From assembly GCF_013408425.1 (NCBI RefSeq), contig NZ_JACBYV010000001.1, positions 310,001-374,000 on the forward strand: DNA of 64,000 nucleotides, given 5' to 3'. The notes under the pieces were generated by a model, which saw nothing but the letters and a program-made list of their open reading frames with translations, made no database searches and had not been told where the DNA came from. The stretch comes from Pseudomonas flavescens. GTDB lineage: Bacteria; Pseudomonadota; Gammaproteobacteria; Pseudomonadales; Pseudomonadaceae. Of the stretch, positions 35,053-43,742 are shown one piece after another (within the stretch, counting starts at the first letter, position 1; the number at the start of each line of letters is the position of its first letter). Position numbers and translations under genes: made by a program.

Positions 35053-37209
35053 GTGGCAGTAGAACCTGATCCATCCCAGCCGCGTAACGATCCTCGCGAC
35101 CGCTACGACGACCCCCTGCTGGATAGTCTGCTGTCGTTGTGCAGTCTTCATCAGAAATCCGTCAGCAGGGCCATGCTCACCGCTGGGCTGCCCCTTCCCA
35201 AGCAGCGCCTGAGCGCCGAGCTGTTGCCGCGTGCAGCGGCTCGTGCCGGGCTGCAGGGGCGCTGGTTGCGCCGCAGTCTGCAAAAGATCCCCGAGCTGGC
35301 GATGCCTGCGCTGTTGCTGTTGCGCGATGGTCGTAGTGCTCTGTTGCTGGGCTGGGAGGCCGATGGCCAGGCGCGAATCATGCCCAGCGAGACCGAGGGT
35401 GGCGAGGTTCGGGTCAGCGTCGAGACCCTGGCCGAGGACTACAGCGGGCGCGTGTTCTTCGCCCAGCCTCAGCACAAGTTCGATTTCACCCGCGGCGAGC
35501 TGATTCCGCGGGCGGGTTCCTGGTTCCGTGACACCCTCATGCGATCGCGCTGGCTGTATATCGATGCGGTCGCTGCCAGTCTGTTGATCAACCTGATCGG
35601 TCTGGTCACTCCATTGTTCGTGATGAACGTCTACGATCGTGTGGTGCCGAACCAGGCGGAAGCGACCCTGTGGGTGCTGGCCGTTGGTATCTGTGGGGTG
35701 TTCATCTTCGATCTGCTGCTCAAGACACTGCGGGGCCTGTGTCTGGATCTGGCGGGCAAGAAGACCGACATGATCGTCTCGGCCACGCTGTTCGAGCGAA
35801 TCATCGGCATGGCGATGAAGCATCGACCGGCGCGGGTCGGCAGCTTCGCCCAGAACATTCACGAATTTCAGAGCCTGCGTGATTTCCTCGCCTCGCTGAC
35901 CCTGGCCAGCGTCATCGACCTGCCGTTCACCATCCTGATTCTTGCCGTGATCGCTTACCTTGGCGGGCATCTGGTGTGGATCCCCATTCTCGCGTTTCCG
36001 CTGGTCGCCCTGATTGGCTGGGCCCTGCAGCGGCCCTTGGCACAGACCATGGAGCGCAGCATGGCGCTGGCAGCCGAGCGCCAGTCCGGGCTGATCGAAA
36101 GTCTGGCTGGCCTCGATGCGGTGAAGGTCAACAACGCCGAAAGCGAACGCCAATACATGTGGGAGCAGACCATCGGCACCCTCGGTCGCTTCGAGCTGAA
36201 GGCACGCATGTTGTCGAGCCTGGCGATGAACTCGACGCTGCTGCTGCAGCAACTGGCGGGTGTGGTGGTCATCGTGCTCGGCGTTTATCAGATCATCGCT
36301 GGCAACCTGAGCATGGGCGGGTTGATCGCCTGTTACATGCTCAGCTCGCGCGCGTTGGGGCCCTTGGCGCAGGTTTCCGGTCTGCTGATCCGTTATCAGC
36401 AGGCCCGCGTGACCCTCGAATCCGTCAATCAAATGATGGAGCTGCCGCAGGAACGCCAGGCAGACGAGCGCCCGCTGAAACGCCAGACGCTGCAGGGCGG
36501 GATCGAATTCCGCCAGCTGGATTTCCATTACCCCGACCAGCAACAGGCCGCGTTGCAGAACATCAATCTGATGATTCGTCCTGGCGAGAAGGTCGGCATC
36601 ATTGGCCGTAGCGGTTCGGGCAAGAGCTCCCTGGCCAAGCTCATCGTGGGCCTCTACCAGGCCGATGCCGGCAGCTTGCTGGTCGACGGCATCGATGTGC
36701 GCCAGCTGGATGTCAGCGACGTTCGCTACAACATCGGCTACGTCCCCCAGGATATTCAGCTGTTCGCCGGTACGCTGCGGGACAACCTGGTATCCGGTGC
36801 ACGTTACGCCGAGGATGAGCTGGTGCTGCAGGCCGCCGAGCTTGCCGGCGTGCACGAATTCGCACGGCTGCACCCCAATGGTTACGAGTTGCAGGTGGGC
36901 GAGCGCGGTCAGAACCTCTCCGGTGGCCAGCGCCAGAACGTCGCGCTGGCTCGTGCATTGTTGCTCGACCCGCCGATTCTGCTTCTCGACGAACCCACCA
37001 GTGCCATGGACAACACCGGTGAGGAACGCCTCAAGCAGCGCCTTTCCGCGATCAGCAAGAACAAGACCTTGCTGCTGGTAACACACCGCGCCTCGATGCT
37101 TACCCTGGTCGAGCGTCTGGTCATCGTCGACCGTGGCCGCATCATCGCCGATGGCCCGAAAGAGAGCGTCATGGAGGCGTTGAAGAAGGGGCAGATCAGT
37201 GTCAGTTAG
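35053..37209 (+). CDS. lapB: LapB, type I secretion ABC transporter/permease
   Basis: A 718-residue fused membrane/ATPase protein. The N-terminal part (about 20-150) is a C39-like domain without a catalytic Cys, as in exporters of RTX adhesins. The membrane domain spans about 165-440 and the ATPase domain about 480-718, with GRSGSGKSS (Walker A), LSGGQRQNVALARAL (signature) and ILLLDEPTSAMD (Walker B). The start is a GTG at 35053 behind AAAGGG. It should energise LapA export from the uncleaved C-terminal signal. The last 11 bases overlap lapC. Confidence 0.93.
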   Translation: MAVEPDPSQPRNDPRDRYDDPLLDSLLSLCSLHQKSVSRAMLTAGLPLPKQRLSAELLPRAAARAGLQGRWLRRSLQKIPELAMPALLLLRDGRSALLLGWEADGQARIMPSETEGGEVRVSVETLAEDYSGRVFFAQPQHKFDFTRGELIPRAGSWFRDTLMRSRWLYIDAVAASLLINLIGLVTPLFVMNVYDRVVPNQAEATLWVLAVGICGVFIFDLLLKTLRGLCLDLAGKKTDMIVSATLFERIIGMAMKHRPARVGSFAQNIHEFQSLRDFLASLTLASVIDLPFTILILAVIAYLGGHLVWIPILAFPLVALIGWALQRPLAQTMERSMALAAERQSGLIESLAGLDAVKVNNAESERQYMWEQTIGTLGRFELKARMLSSLAMNSTLLLQQLAGVVVIVLGVYQIIAGNLSMGGLIACYMLSSRALGPLAQVSGLLIRYQQARVTLESVNQMMELPQERQADERPLKRQTLQGGIEFRQLDFHYPDQQQAALQNINLMIRPGEKVGIIGRSGSGKSSLAKLIVGLYQADAGSLLVDGIDVRQLDVSDVRYNIGYVPQDIQLFAGTLRDNLVSGARYAEDELVLQAAELAGVHEFARLHPNGYELQVGERGQNLSGGQRQNVALARALLLDPPILLLDEPTSAMDNTGEERLKQRLSAISKNKTLLLVTHRASMLTLVERLVIVDRGRIIADGPKESVMEALKKGQISVS

Positions 37210-38572
37210 GGACTCTTTCAAGCGCTTTTGGGGCGGTGTTTCTGCTTACTTCGGTCCCCGTGACGAAGTGGGCGACGAGCCGCTGCCGGAAGTTCGCAAG
37301 GCCCTTATCGAGGATGCACCCAGGGTCATGCGTCTCACGCTCTGGGGCATCATCGCCTTCGTCGTGTTCTGCCTGTTGTGGGCCAACTTCGCCGAGGTCG
37401 ATGAAGTCACCCGGGGCGATGGCAAGGCCATACCATCCTCGCGGGTGCAGAAGATCCAGAACCTCGAGGGCGGCATCGTTTCCGAACTGTTCGTTCACGA
37501 GGGGCAGGTTGTCGAGGCCGGCACCCCGTTGCTGCGTCTCGACGACACGCGCTTTGCCTCCAACGTCGGTGAAACCGAGGCTGACCGTCTGTCGCTGGCC
37601 ATGCGCGTGGAACGCCTGAGCGCGGAAGTCGAAGGACGCGAATTGGCGATCCCGGACGACATCGCCGAGAAGGCGCCAGGCCTGGCACAGAGCGAAAGGC
37701 AGTTGTTCCTCAGTCGCCAGCAACAGCTGCTGGACGAAGTGGCGGGTTTGCAGGAGCAGTTGACCCAGCGCCGCCAGGAAGTGCGTGAGTTCGTCTCCAA
37801 GCAAGGCCAGTTCCGCAATAGCCTGGAGCTGTTGCGCCAGGAAATTCGCATGTCCGAGCCGTTGGTGGCGGATGGTGCGGTATCGCCAGTAGAAGTGCTG
37901 AGGCTCAAGCGAGCCGAGGTGGAAAGCCGCGGTCAGTTGGAGGCCACTGGCCTGGCCATCCCCCGTGCGGAGGCGGCGATCAAGGAAGTGGAGCGCAAGA
38001 TCGACGAAACTCGCGGGCGTTTCCGCAGCGAGGCGCTGACCCAACTGAACGAGGCGCGTACCGACCTGAGCAAGATCCAGTCGACCGGCAAGGCGCTCGA
38101 AGACCGGGTCAACCGTACCCTGGTCACCTCGCCGGTGCGCGGTATCGTCAAGCAGTTGCTGGTCAACACCATTGGCGGGGTGATCCAGCCCGGTAGCGAC
38201 ATGGTCGAGATCGTGCCCATCGATGACACCCTGCTGGTCGAGGCACGCATCCGCCCACAAGACATCGCCTTCCTGCATCCGGGGCAGGAAGCGGTGGTCA
38301 AGTTCACCGCCTATGACTACACCATCTACGGCGGCCTCAAGGCCAAGCTGGAGCAGATCGGTGCGGACACCGTGACCGACGAGGAAGGCAACAGCTTCTA
38401 CCTGATCAAGCTGCGTACCGAGAAAAGCCACCTCGGCACCGAAGAGCGGCCTTTGCTGATCATCCCCGGCATGGTTACCTCGGTGGATATCATCACGGGC
38501 AAGAAGAGCGTGCTCAGCTACCTGCTCAAGCCGATCATCCGCGCCCGCGCCGAAGCTTTACGCGAGCGCTGA
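37199..38572 (+). CDS. lapC: LapC, HlyD-type membrane-fusion protein
   Basis: A 457-residue periplasmic adaptor. It has one inner-membrane helix at about 45-65 (LWGIIAFVVFCLLWANF), a lipoyl-like half motif (LEGGIVSELFVHEGQVVEAG), a long coiled-coil hairpin at about 120-320 and a second lipoyl half (LVTSPVRGIVKQLLVNTIGG). The GTG start at 37199 lies inside the end of lapB, so translation is coupled. It bridges LapB and LapE. The C-terminus is followed by a stem-loop shared with the convergent hydratase-family gene. Confidence 0.92.
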   Translation: MSVRDSFKRFWGGVSAYFGPRDEVGDEPLPEVRKALIEDAPRVMRLTLWGIIAFVVFCLLWANFAEVDEVTRGDGKAIPSSRVQKIQNLEGGIVSELFVHEGQVVEAGTPLLRLDDTRFASNVGETEADRLSLAMRVERLSAEVEGRELAIPDDIAEKAPGLAQSERQLFLSRQQQLLDEVAGLQEQLTQRRQEVREFVSKQGQFRNSLELLRQEIRMSEPLVADGAVSPVEVLRLKRAEVESRGQLEATGLAIPRAEAAIKEVERKIDETRGRFRSEALTQLNEARTDLSKIQSTGKALEDRVNRTLVTSPVRGIVKQLLVNTIGGVIQPGSDMVEIVPIDDTLLVEARIRPQDIAFLHPGQEAVVKFTAYDYTIYGGLKAKLEQIGADTVTDEEGNSFYLIKLRTEKSHLGTEERPLLIIPGMVTSVDIITGKKSVLSYLLKPIIRARAEALRER

Positions 38573-38583
38573 ACCCTGTCTCA

Positions 38584-38607
38584 CTCGGCTAGCGACACCT
38601 AGCCGAG
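38584..38607. terminator. shared hairpin between lapC and the convergent hydratase gene
   Basis: CTCGGCTAG and CTAGCCGAG form a perfect 9-bp stem around CGACAC. It lies 12 bases after the lapC stop, and its right arm contains the stop codon of the gene on the other strand (38599-38601). It can fold in both transcripts but lacks U-runs. Confidence 0.5.
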
Positions 38608-39702
38608 GCGAGCCAGCGGGTGCTCGCCGTCTAGCTTGGCGAAGTGTGACTCGACCACCTGCGTCGGCACGCTGGCCACATCCGGCCAATGCCAGTGCGG
38701 GGTGTGGTCCTTGTCGATCAGCCTGGCCCGCACTCCTTCAGCGAATTCCGGAAGTCGGCAGCAGTTCAGGCTCATGCCATATTCCATTCGAAACACCTGG
38801 GCCAGAGACAGGTGCCGTGCTCGCCGGATCTGCTCCCACACCAGATGACCCGTCAGCGGACATCCTCCCAGCAGGGTCCTGGCGGCTTTGGCCAGCAGGG
38901 CATCCTCGTCATTCTCCAGAGCCGCTAGCGCCTTCCAGCTGAGGGGCAGGTTGGACTGGTCGAGCAGCCTGTCGATACGCTCCCTGCGCGGTAGCCACTG
39001 GGCACTTGGCAGTTCGCTGCGTGCCTGGCGTTCCAGAGCCTGGAGCAGGCTGTGCAGCTGCAGATCCGGCTGCTCACGCCAGTTCAGTTGAATCAACCCG
39101 TCGATCAACGCGTCCTGCTGGGTATCGAGCATGAAACGATCGGCCAGATTCAGGTCGAGAGCGTCGCGGGCGTTCATCGGGCTGGCCGTCAGGCCGAAGA
39201 ACAGGCCGAGCTTGCCGGGCAGCCTGGACAGGAAATGGCTGGCACCGACATCCGGGAACAGGCCGATGCTGACCTCGGGCATGGCCAGGCGGCTACTCGG
39301 CGTGACGATACGAATCCCTGCGCCCTGCAGCAACCCCATGCCGCCGCCCAGCACGTGGCCGTGCGCCCAGCAGATCAGGGGTTTGCGGTAAGTGTGCAGG
39401 TAATGGTCGAGGCGGTATTCACGGGCGAAGAAACGCTGCGCCAGGTCTGGTGTTTCACCCGGGTTGGCCAGGCAGCGCTTGGCCAGTTGCACCACGTCTC
39501 CCCCGGCGCAGAACGCCTTGCCGCCATTGCCGCGCAGCAGTACGCAGGCGATGCGCGGGTCATCGGCCCAGGCCTGCAGACGATCCTGCAGGGCGTCGAT
39601 CATCGGCAGTGACAGGGCGTTGAGGCTGTTGGGAGCGTCCAGGCTGGCGATCCCGATCAGATAACCATGCAGGCTGGAGCGTTCTTCAAAGGTGACATTC
39701 AT
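38599..39702 (-). CDS. enoyl-CoA hydratase/isomerase-family, 3-hydroxyisobutyryl-CoA hydrolase-like
   Basis: A 367-residue crotonase-fold protein of the longer, 3-hydroxyisobutyryl-CoA hydrolase-like type. The oxyanion-hole sequences FCAGGDV and GHVLGGGMGL, the PEVSIGLFPDVGASHFLSRL stretch and a C-terminal extension past residue 260 are characteristic. The ATG at 39702 (MNVTFEERSS) is used; sequence further upstream overlaps the neighbouring gene in a different frame. By order it corresponds to PA0744. The reaction may be thioester hydrolysis in valine breakdown or a hydratase step; sequence alone does not decide. Confidence 0.82.
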   Translation of the reverse strand: MNVTFEERSSLHGYLIGIASLDAPNSLNALSLPMIDALQDRLQAWADDPRIACVLLRGNGGKAFCAGGDVVQLAKRCLANPGETPDLAQRFFAREYRLDHYLHTYRKPLICWAHGHVLGGGMGLLQGAGIRIVTPSSRLAMPEVSIGLFPDVGASHFLSRLPGKLGLFFGLTASPMNARDALDLNLADRFMLDTQQDALIDGLIQLNWREQPDLQLHSLLQALERQARSELPSAQWLPRRERIDRLLDQSNLPLSWKALAALENDEDALLAKAARTLLGGCPLTGHLVWEQIRRARHLSLAQVFRMEYGMSLNCCRLPEFAEGVRARLIDKDHTPHWHWPDVASVPTQVVESHFAKLDGEHPLARLG

Positions 39703-39733
39703 GTCGATTTCCAGAGGCTGTTGCCAGTAAACA

Positions 39734-40552
39734 TCAGGTGTTGCGCCACTGCGCCGGGCGCTTCTCCAGGAAGGCGTTGACCCCCTCGCGAGTGTCGGCA
39801 GCATCGAACAGGTCGACGAAGCGCTCGCGCTCCGCGGGTAACCAGGTGTTGGGCGCCCGTTCACGGGCGCCCTGGATAAGTGGCTTGATGGCGCGCACCG
39901 CCACCGGGCTCTGGCTGGCCACCTTGGAGGCCAGCAGTAGGGCATGGCCACGCGCTTCGCCGTCGTCCACCACTTGTTCGACCAGGCCGATGCGCAGGGC
40001 CGTCTGCGCATCGACCCGCTCGCCACAGAGGATCATCCGCTTGGCCCAGCCTTCGCCCACCAGCCAGGGCAGATGCTGGGTGCCACCTGCGCAGGGCAGC
40101 AGGCCGACGCTGGCCTCCGGCAGCGCCATCTGTGCTTGGCGTTCGGCGATTCGAATGTCGCAGGCTAGCGCGCACTCCAGCCCACCGCCCATGGCGTAGC
40201 CATTGATTGCGGCAATCGACACGCCGCGAAAGTCACGAAGTCGCTCGAAGGCTTCGCCGAAACGGCTGGCCATTTCCCGGGCGCGGGCCTTGTCGCCGTC
40301 GGCGAACAGCTTCAGGTCGGCACCGGCGGAAAAGAACTTGCCGCCCTGGCCGGTGATTACCAATGCGTAAATATCGTCGTCACGGTCCAGGTGTTCGATC
40401 AGGTGCTTGAGGCCGATCAGTGACTCGCGATCCCAGGTGTTGGCTGGCGGATTGTTGATGGTCAGCAGGGCCGTGTGGCCATGCTTCTCCACGGTGAGTT
40501 TGTGGGTGAGGTCGAAGATACCGGGTTTGTAAGGTTCGATTGCCGTACTCAT
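39734..40552 (-). CDS. dspI: enoyl-CoA hydratase, DspI (PA0745)-like
   Basis: A 272-residue crotonase-family enzyme with FFSAGADLKLF and YAMGGGLECALACDIRIAE for the oxyanion hole, and the acid/base region PEASVGLLPCAGG. Length and gene order match PA0745 of P. aeruginosa, known as DspI, the enzyme needed for the cis-2-decenoic acid dispersion signal; I rely on memory for that sequence. The next gene on this strand starts 31 bases downstream, so the two are an operon. In PAO1 acyl-CoA dehydrogenase genes follow upstream; here a binding-protein gene is found instead. A general fatty-acid or amino-acid role remains possible. Confidence 0.8.
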   Translation of the reverse strand: MSTAIEPYKPGIFDLTHKLTVEKHGHTALLTINNPPANTWDRESLIGLKHLIEHLDRDDDIYALVITGQGGKFFSAGADLKLFADGDKARAREMASRFGEAFERLRDFRGVSIAAINGYAMGGGLECALACDIRIAERQAQMALPEASVGLLPCAGGTQHLPWLVGEGWAKRMILCGERVDAQTALRIGLVEQVVDDGEARGHALLLASKVASQSPVAVRAIKPLIQGARERAPNTWLPAERERFVDLFDAADTREGVNAFLEKRPAQWRNT

Positions 40553-40577
40553 GGGGCGTCCTCTGCAGTGCCTCTAC

Positions 40578-41825
40578 TTACTGTAGCGTCAATGGTTGCC
40601 CGGCGTTGCGTCGTTCGGTCTGCCAGGTGGCCAGATCGGGCAGGCCAGTGCCGCCATCCAGGCGTTCGACGATTTCGAAGTAGTCCTGCTTGAGCGGGTC
40701 CTTGAGCACTTCGGAGCGGTGTTTCACTTTCACGGCATACACCGTCTGCACGTTCTGGTGGTCGAAACCGCGCCATTGCTGGCGGTCCTTGAGCAGCGTA
40801 TAGCTGTGGCCTTCCAACGCCTTGATCAGGGCTTCGCTGTCCAGGCTGCCGGCACGCTTGGCTGCATCCGCCCATTGCTGAACGATGCTGTAGGCCGACG
40901 CCGCCGAGCTGGATGGATACATGGCGTAGCGCTCGCTGTAAGCCTTGACGAAGGCTTTGCCGGGGGCCGAGTTTTCCAGCTCCGGTACGCGCCAGGTCCA
41001 GGGTTCGGTACCGACTACACCCTCCATCAAGCCTGGCCCTGCCTGTTCGACGATGCTTTGCGTGAGGTTGGGGGCGACGATCTGCATGCGTGAGGTGAGG
41101 CCGAGGTCCTTGGCGATGCGCATCGCACGCACCAGATCCTCTCCAAACAACACCAGCGCCAGTACCTCGGCATTGCTGGCAGCTGCCTGGGTCAGTGCGT
41201 TCTGGTAATCGCCCAGATTGGCGCCGGGAAAGGGCACCTTGAGACCTGGGTGCTTGGCTGAGTCTTCGGTTTTGGTGGTCTGGCGCAGCGAGCTCTCGGT
41301 GGTATTGCCCCAGGTGTAATCGGCGGTGACGTAGAAGTAGCGTTTGTCGGGCAACTGTTTGTTCAGGTACTGCCCCAATACCCGGGCACTCATCCAGGCG
41401 TTGTTGCACTCGCGGAACATGTAGCGGTGCCCATCTTTGCCGGTGGTGTCGTTCGAGTAGGTGAGGGTGCCGAAGTACAGCAGCCCGTGCTGCGCCGCTC
41501 GCTTGCCTGCGGCAATGGCCACTGCGCTGGAGGCTCCGCCGAAGAGCATCGACGCACCTTCCTTGGCCAGTTTGTCGACATTGCGTTCGGCCTTTTCCGG
41601 CCGGGACGCGTCGTCCAGGCTGGACAGGCGCAGGCTTCGACCCAGCACGCCACCTTGAGCGTTGAGCTCGTCGATGGCCAGCAAGGCACCACGCATCTGC
41701 GCGAGGCCTTCCTCCTTGTAGCTCCCGGTGCGTGGGTAGTTGAGACCCAGGGTGATGGGGTCGGCGGCCTGCGCACAGGCATTGAATCCGACGCACAGGG
41801 CGAGAAAGGCGAGCAATCGTCTCAT
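40578..41825 (-). CDS. periplasmic binding protein, branched-chain amino acid type, without transporter partners
   Basis: A 415-residue protein with a signal peptide (MRRLLAFLALCVGFNACAQA, cleavage near AQA-ADP) and a Peripla_BP_6 fold: GLNYPRTGSYKEEGLAQMRG and the hinge region AIDELNAQGGVLGR. These proteins usually serve Liv-type ABC importers or act as sensor partners. No permease or ATPase gene lies beside it. It is read in the same direction as the two hydratase-family genes with a 25-base gap, which suggests a shared transcript and perhaps a related acid as ligand (inference). Confidence 0.82.
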   Translation of the reverse strand: MRRLLAFLALCVGFNACAQAADPITLGLNYPRTGSYKEEGLAQMRGALLAIDELNAQGGVLGRSLRLSSLDDASRPEKAERNVDKLAKEGASMLFGGASSAVAIAAGKRAAQHGLLYFGTLTYSNDTTGKDGHRYMFRECNNAWMSARVLGQYLNKQLPDKRYFYVTADYTWGNTTESSLRQTTKTEDSAKHPGLKVPFPGANLGDYQNALTQAAASNAEVLALVLFGEDLVRAMRIAKDLGLTSRMQIVAPNLTQSIVEQAGPGLMEGVVGTEPWTWRVPELENSAPGKAFVKAYSERYAMYPSSSAASAYSIVQQWADAAKRAGSLDSEALIKALEGHSYTLLKDRQQWRGFDHQNVQTVYAVKVKHRSEVLKDPLKQDYFEIVERLDGGTGLPDLATWQTERRNAGQPLTLQ

Positions 41826-42019
41826 GATGCGTTCCTTGTTTTTATTGGGGTGCTGGCCGCTCCGTTTTACGCTTTTCTCAGCCTGATGTGTGATTCGCTT
41901 TTGGCATAAGAATCGGCTTCCTTCGATCTTTTTCTTGGGGGTGTGCCGGGCTGTCAGCCTTGACTTGATCTGTGCGCTTCTCTAGCGTGCCGATTCCATT
42001 GATTTACCCGGGAGCAGGC

Positions 42020-42712
42020 ATGTCCGCCGCAGATAAGGTCAAGCTGGAAGCCGGCTGGAAACAGGCGCTTTACGAGGAGTTCGACAAACCTTACATGAGC
42101 GCCCTGGGCGACTTTCTGCGTCAGGAGAAGGCCGCTGGCAAGGAGATCTATCCGCCGGGCCCGCTGATTTTCAATGCGCTCGATTCCACCCCCCTGGATC
42201 GGGTCAAGGTGGTGATCATCGGCCAGGACCCCTATCACGGCCCAGGCCAGGCGCATGGCCTGTGCTTCTCGGTGCAGCCGGGCGTGGCCACTCCGCCGTC
42301 GCTGGTGAACATCTACAAAGAACTCAAGCGCGACCTGAACATCGACATTCCCGGCCACGGCTATCTGCAATCCTGGGCCGAGCAGGGCGTGCTGCTGCTC
42401 AACACATCGCTGACCGTGGAGCGCGCCAATGCCGGCTCCCACGCCGCCAAGGGCTGGCAGCCATTTACCGATCGGATCATCTCGGTAGTCAGCGAGCAAC
42501 GTCCGCGTCTGGTGTTCCTGCTGTGGGGGGCACATGCACAGAGCAAGGAGCGGCTGATCGATACCGGCAAGCATCTGGTGCTGCGTTCGCCGCATCCGTC
42601 ACCGCTGTCCGCGCATCGCGGCTTCATCGGTAACGGTCACTTCAGTCGCACCAACAAATTCCTCGAGCAGCACGGCCTGGCACCTATCGACTGGCGCTTG
42701 CCGGCTGCCTAG
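42020..42712 (+). CDS. ung: uracil-DNA glycosylase
   Basis: A 230-residue family 1 UDG. The water-activating motif [13 protein letters not shown] is complete and the DNA-intercalation loop [11 protein letters not shown] is present. The ATG at 42020 is preferred because GGGAG precedes it by about 6 bases and because usual Ung proteins begin close to this point; the frame is open to 41972. It removes uracil from DNA as the first step of base-excision repair. It stands alone, divergent from the binding-protein gene. Confidence 0.95.
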   Translation: MSAADKVKLEAGWKQALYEEFDKPYMSALGDFLRQEKAAGKEIYPPGPLIFNALDSTPLDRVKVVIIGQDPYHGPGQAHGLCFSVQPGVATPPSLVNIYKELKRDLNIDIPGHGYLQSWAEQGVLLLNTSLTVERANAGSHAAKGWQPFTDRIISVVSEQRPRLVFLLWGAHAQSKERLIDTGKHLVLRSPHPSPLSAHRGFIGNGHFSRTNKFLEQHGLAPIDWRLPAA

Positions 42713-42770
42713 GGGGCTGCTGACGTTTCAGCACGGCGGTGCGTCAACGTCAACAGATCCCAAAGGCTGG

Positions 42771-43625
42771 TCAGCCAGTGCAGATCTGGCCTGCCAGATC
42801 GCTTTGTATGGATGCGAAACGTTTGGCCGCCTGAGTTCGCTGTTTGTCATCGGCGGCGGCCAGCAGGTCACTGAGCAGGGCGGCCATGGCCTGGCGTGAT
42901 GCGGCGTAGGCTTGCTTCGCCTGCTCGTCATGGGCGCCGCGTCGGTTCTCCAATACGTGAGTCATGCGCTCGGGGAAGTCCGCTTCATTGCGTGCGTCCA
43001 GCACGCTACGAAACTCATCCTGCCAGCGCGCACGATTTTCCAGCCACTGGCGATTCTGCTCGCGGCGCTCGCTGGCCCAGGCGGCGATTCGTGCGCGTTG
43101 TGCATCATTCAGTTTTCCGAACCAGGGCGTCAGGCGTTTCTCCAGGCGCTCGGCACGCTCGCTGATCTGGGTTTCCAGGGGCGGCTCGAGAAACTCCTGG
43201 CGATCTTCGAGGTTGTCCTTGTCCATGCGCGCATAGAGGCGCTGCACCTGCTCCGGGCGTAGGTCACGCAGCAACGAAACCGCAGTGGAATTGGTCTCTT
43301 GCACGATGGCGTGAAATGCCTGCTCGGCGTCGAGCATCTGCGCTTCGAGCTGTCCTGCGTCGGGTGCGGGCTCTTGCAGCAGGCCCTGGGTGCGTTGCAG
43401 CCAGTCCACGTAACGCGGCAGCTCGGCACTGCAATGCCAGTCGAGATGCGCCTGCAGGCGCGGCTTGAGCCAGGCTTTTTGCTGCGAGTCGAGATCCAGG
43501 TACTGATTCACTCGCCAGGGGATCACCCAGTCGAGATTGCGATAGGCCAGGCTGGTCTGGCTGCAGGCGCTCACCAGCAGGCCGATCGCCAGCAACAGGG
43601 ACAGGCTTTTCAGATAACCAGTCAT
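42771..43625 (-). CDS. DUF6279-like lipoprotein
   Basis: A 284-residue protein with signal peptide and lipobox VSAC (Cys21; MTGYLKSLSLLLAIGLLVSA). The mature part starts with YRNLDWVIPWRVNQYLDLD, typical of the DUF6279 lipoproteins of Pseudomonas, and is otherwise almost wholly helical, with many Glu, Arg and Gln. The function is unknown. It is convergent with ung (58 bases between the stops) and stands alone on its strand. Confidence 0.8.
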   Translation of the reverse strand: MTGYLKSLSLLLAIGLLVSACSQTSLAYRNLDWVIPWRVNQYLDLDSQQKAWLKPRLQAHLDWHCSAELPRYVDWLQRTQGLLQEPAPDAGQLEAQMLDAEQAFHAIVQETNSTAVSLLRDLRPEQVQRLYARMDKDNLEDRQEFLEPPLETQISERAERLEKRLTPWFGKLNDAQRARIAAWASERREQNRQWLENRARWQDEFRSVLDARNEADFPERMTHVLENRRGAHDEQAKQAYAASRQAMAALLSDLLAAADDKQRTQAAKRFASIQSDLAGQICTG

Positions 43626-43710
43626 GTATCAACGCCTCTTCGCGAGTACTCCGGAAGACGAGAGTACGTCAGCGATGTGGACAGCGGTCGGTCTGACATA
43701 TTTGGCTAAA

Positions 43711-43736
43711 AAAGAGCCCGGTATCGACCGGGCTCT
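43711..43736 (-). terminator. intrinsic terminator of the tricarboxylate/AbrB operon
   Basis: AGAGCCCGGT and ACCGGGCTCT form a 10-bp stem with a short TCG loop, followed on the minus strand by a T-run (the AAAAAA at 43708-43713 on the plus strand). It lies just beyond the stop of the AbrB-type gene, so it should end the tct transcript. Confidence 0.85.
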
Positions 43737-43742
43737 GCTGTT

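Noticed and set aside
35050..37221. A 723-codon minus-strand frame opposite lapB
   Set aside because: It covers lapB almost exactly; lapB has all ABC exporter motifs, and the antisense product (rich in Gln, His and Asp) has none.
42720..43740. Region around the DUF6279-like gene as a possible genomic island
   Set aside because: No integrase, tRNA, repeat border or shift in base use was noticed, and the flanking genes keep the PAO1 order.
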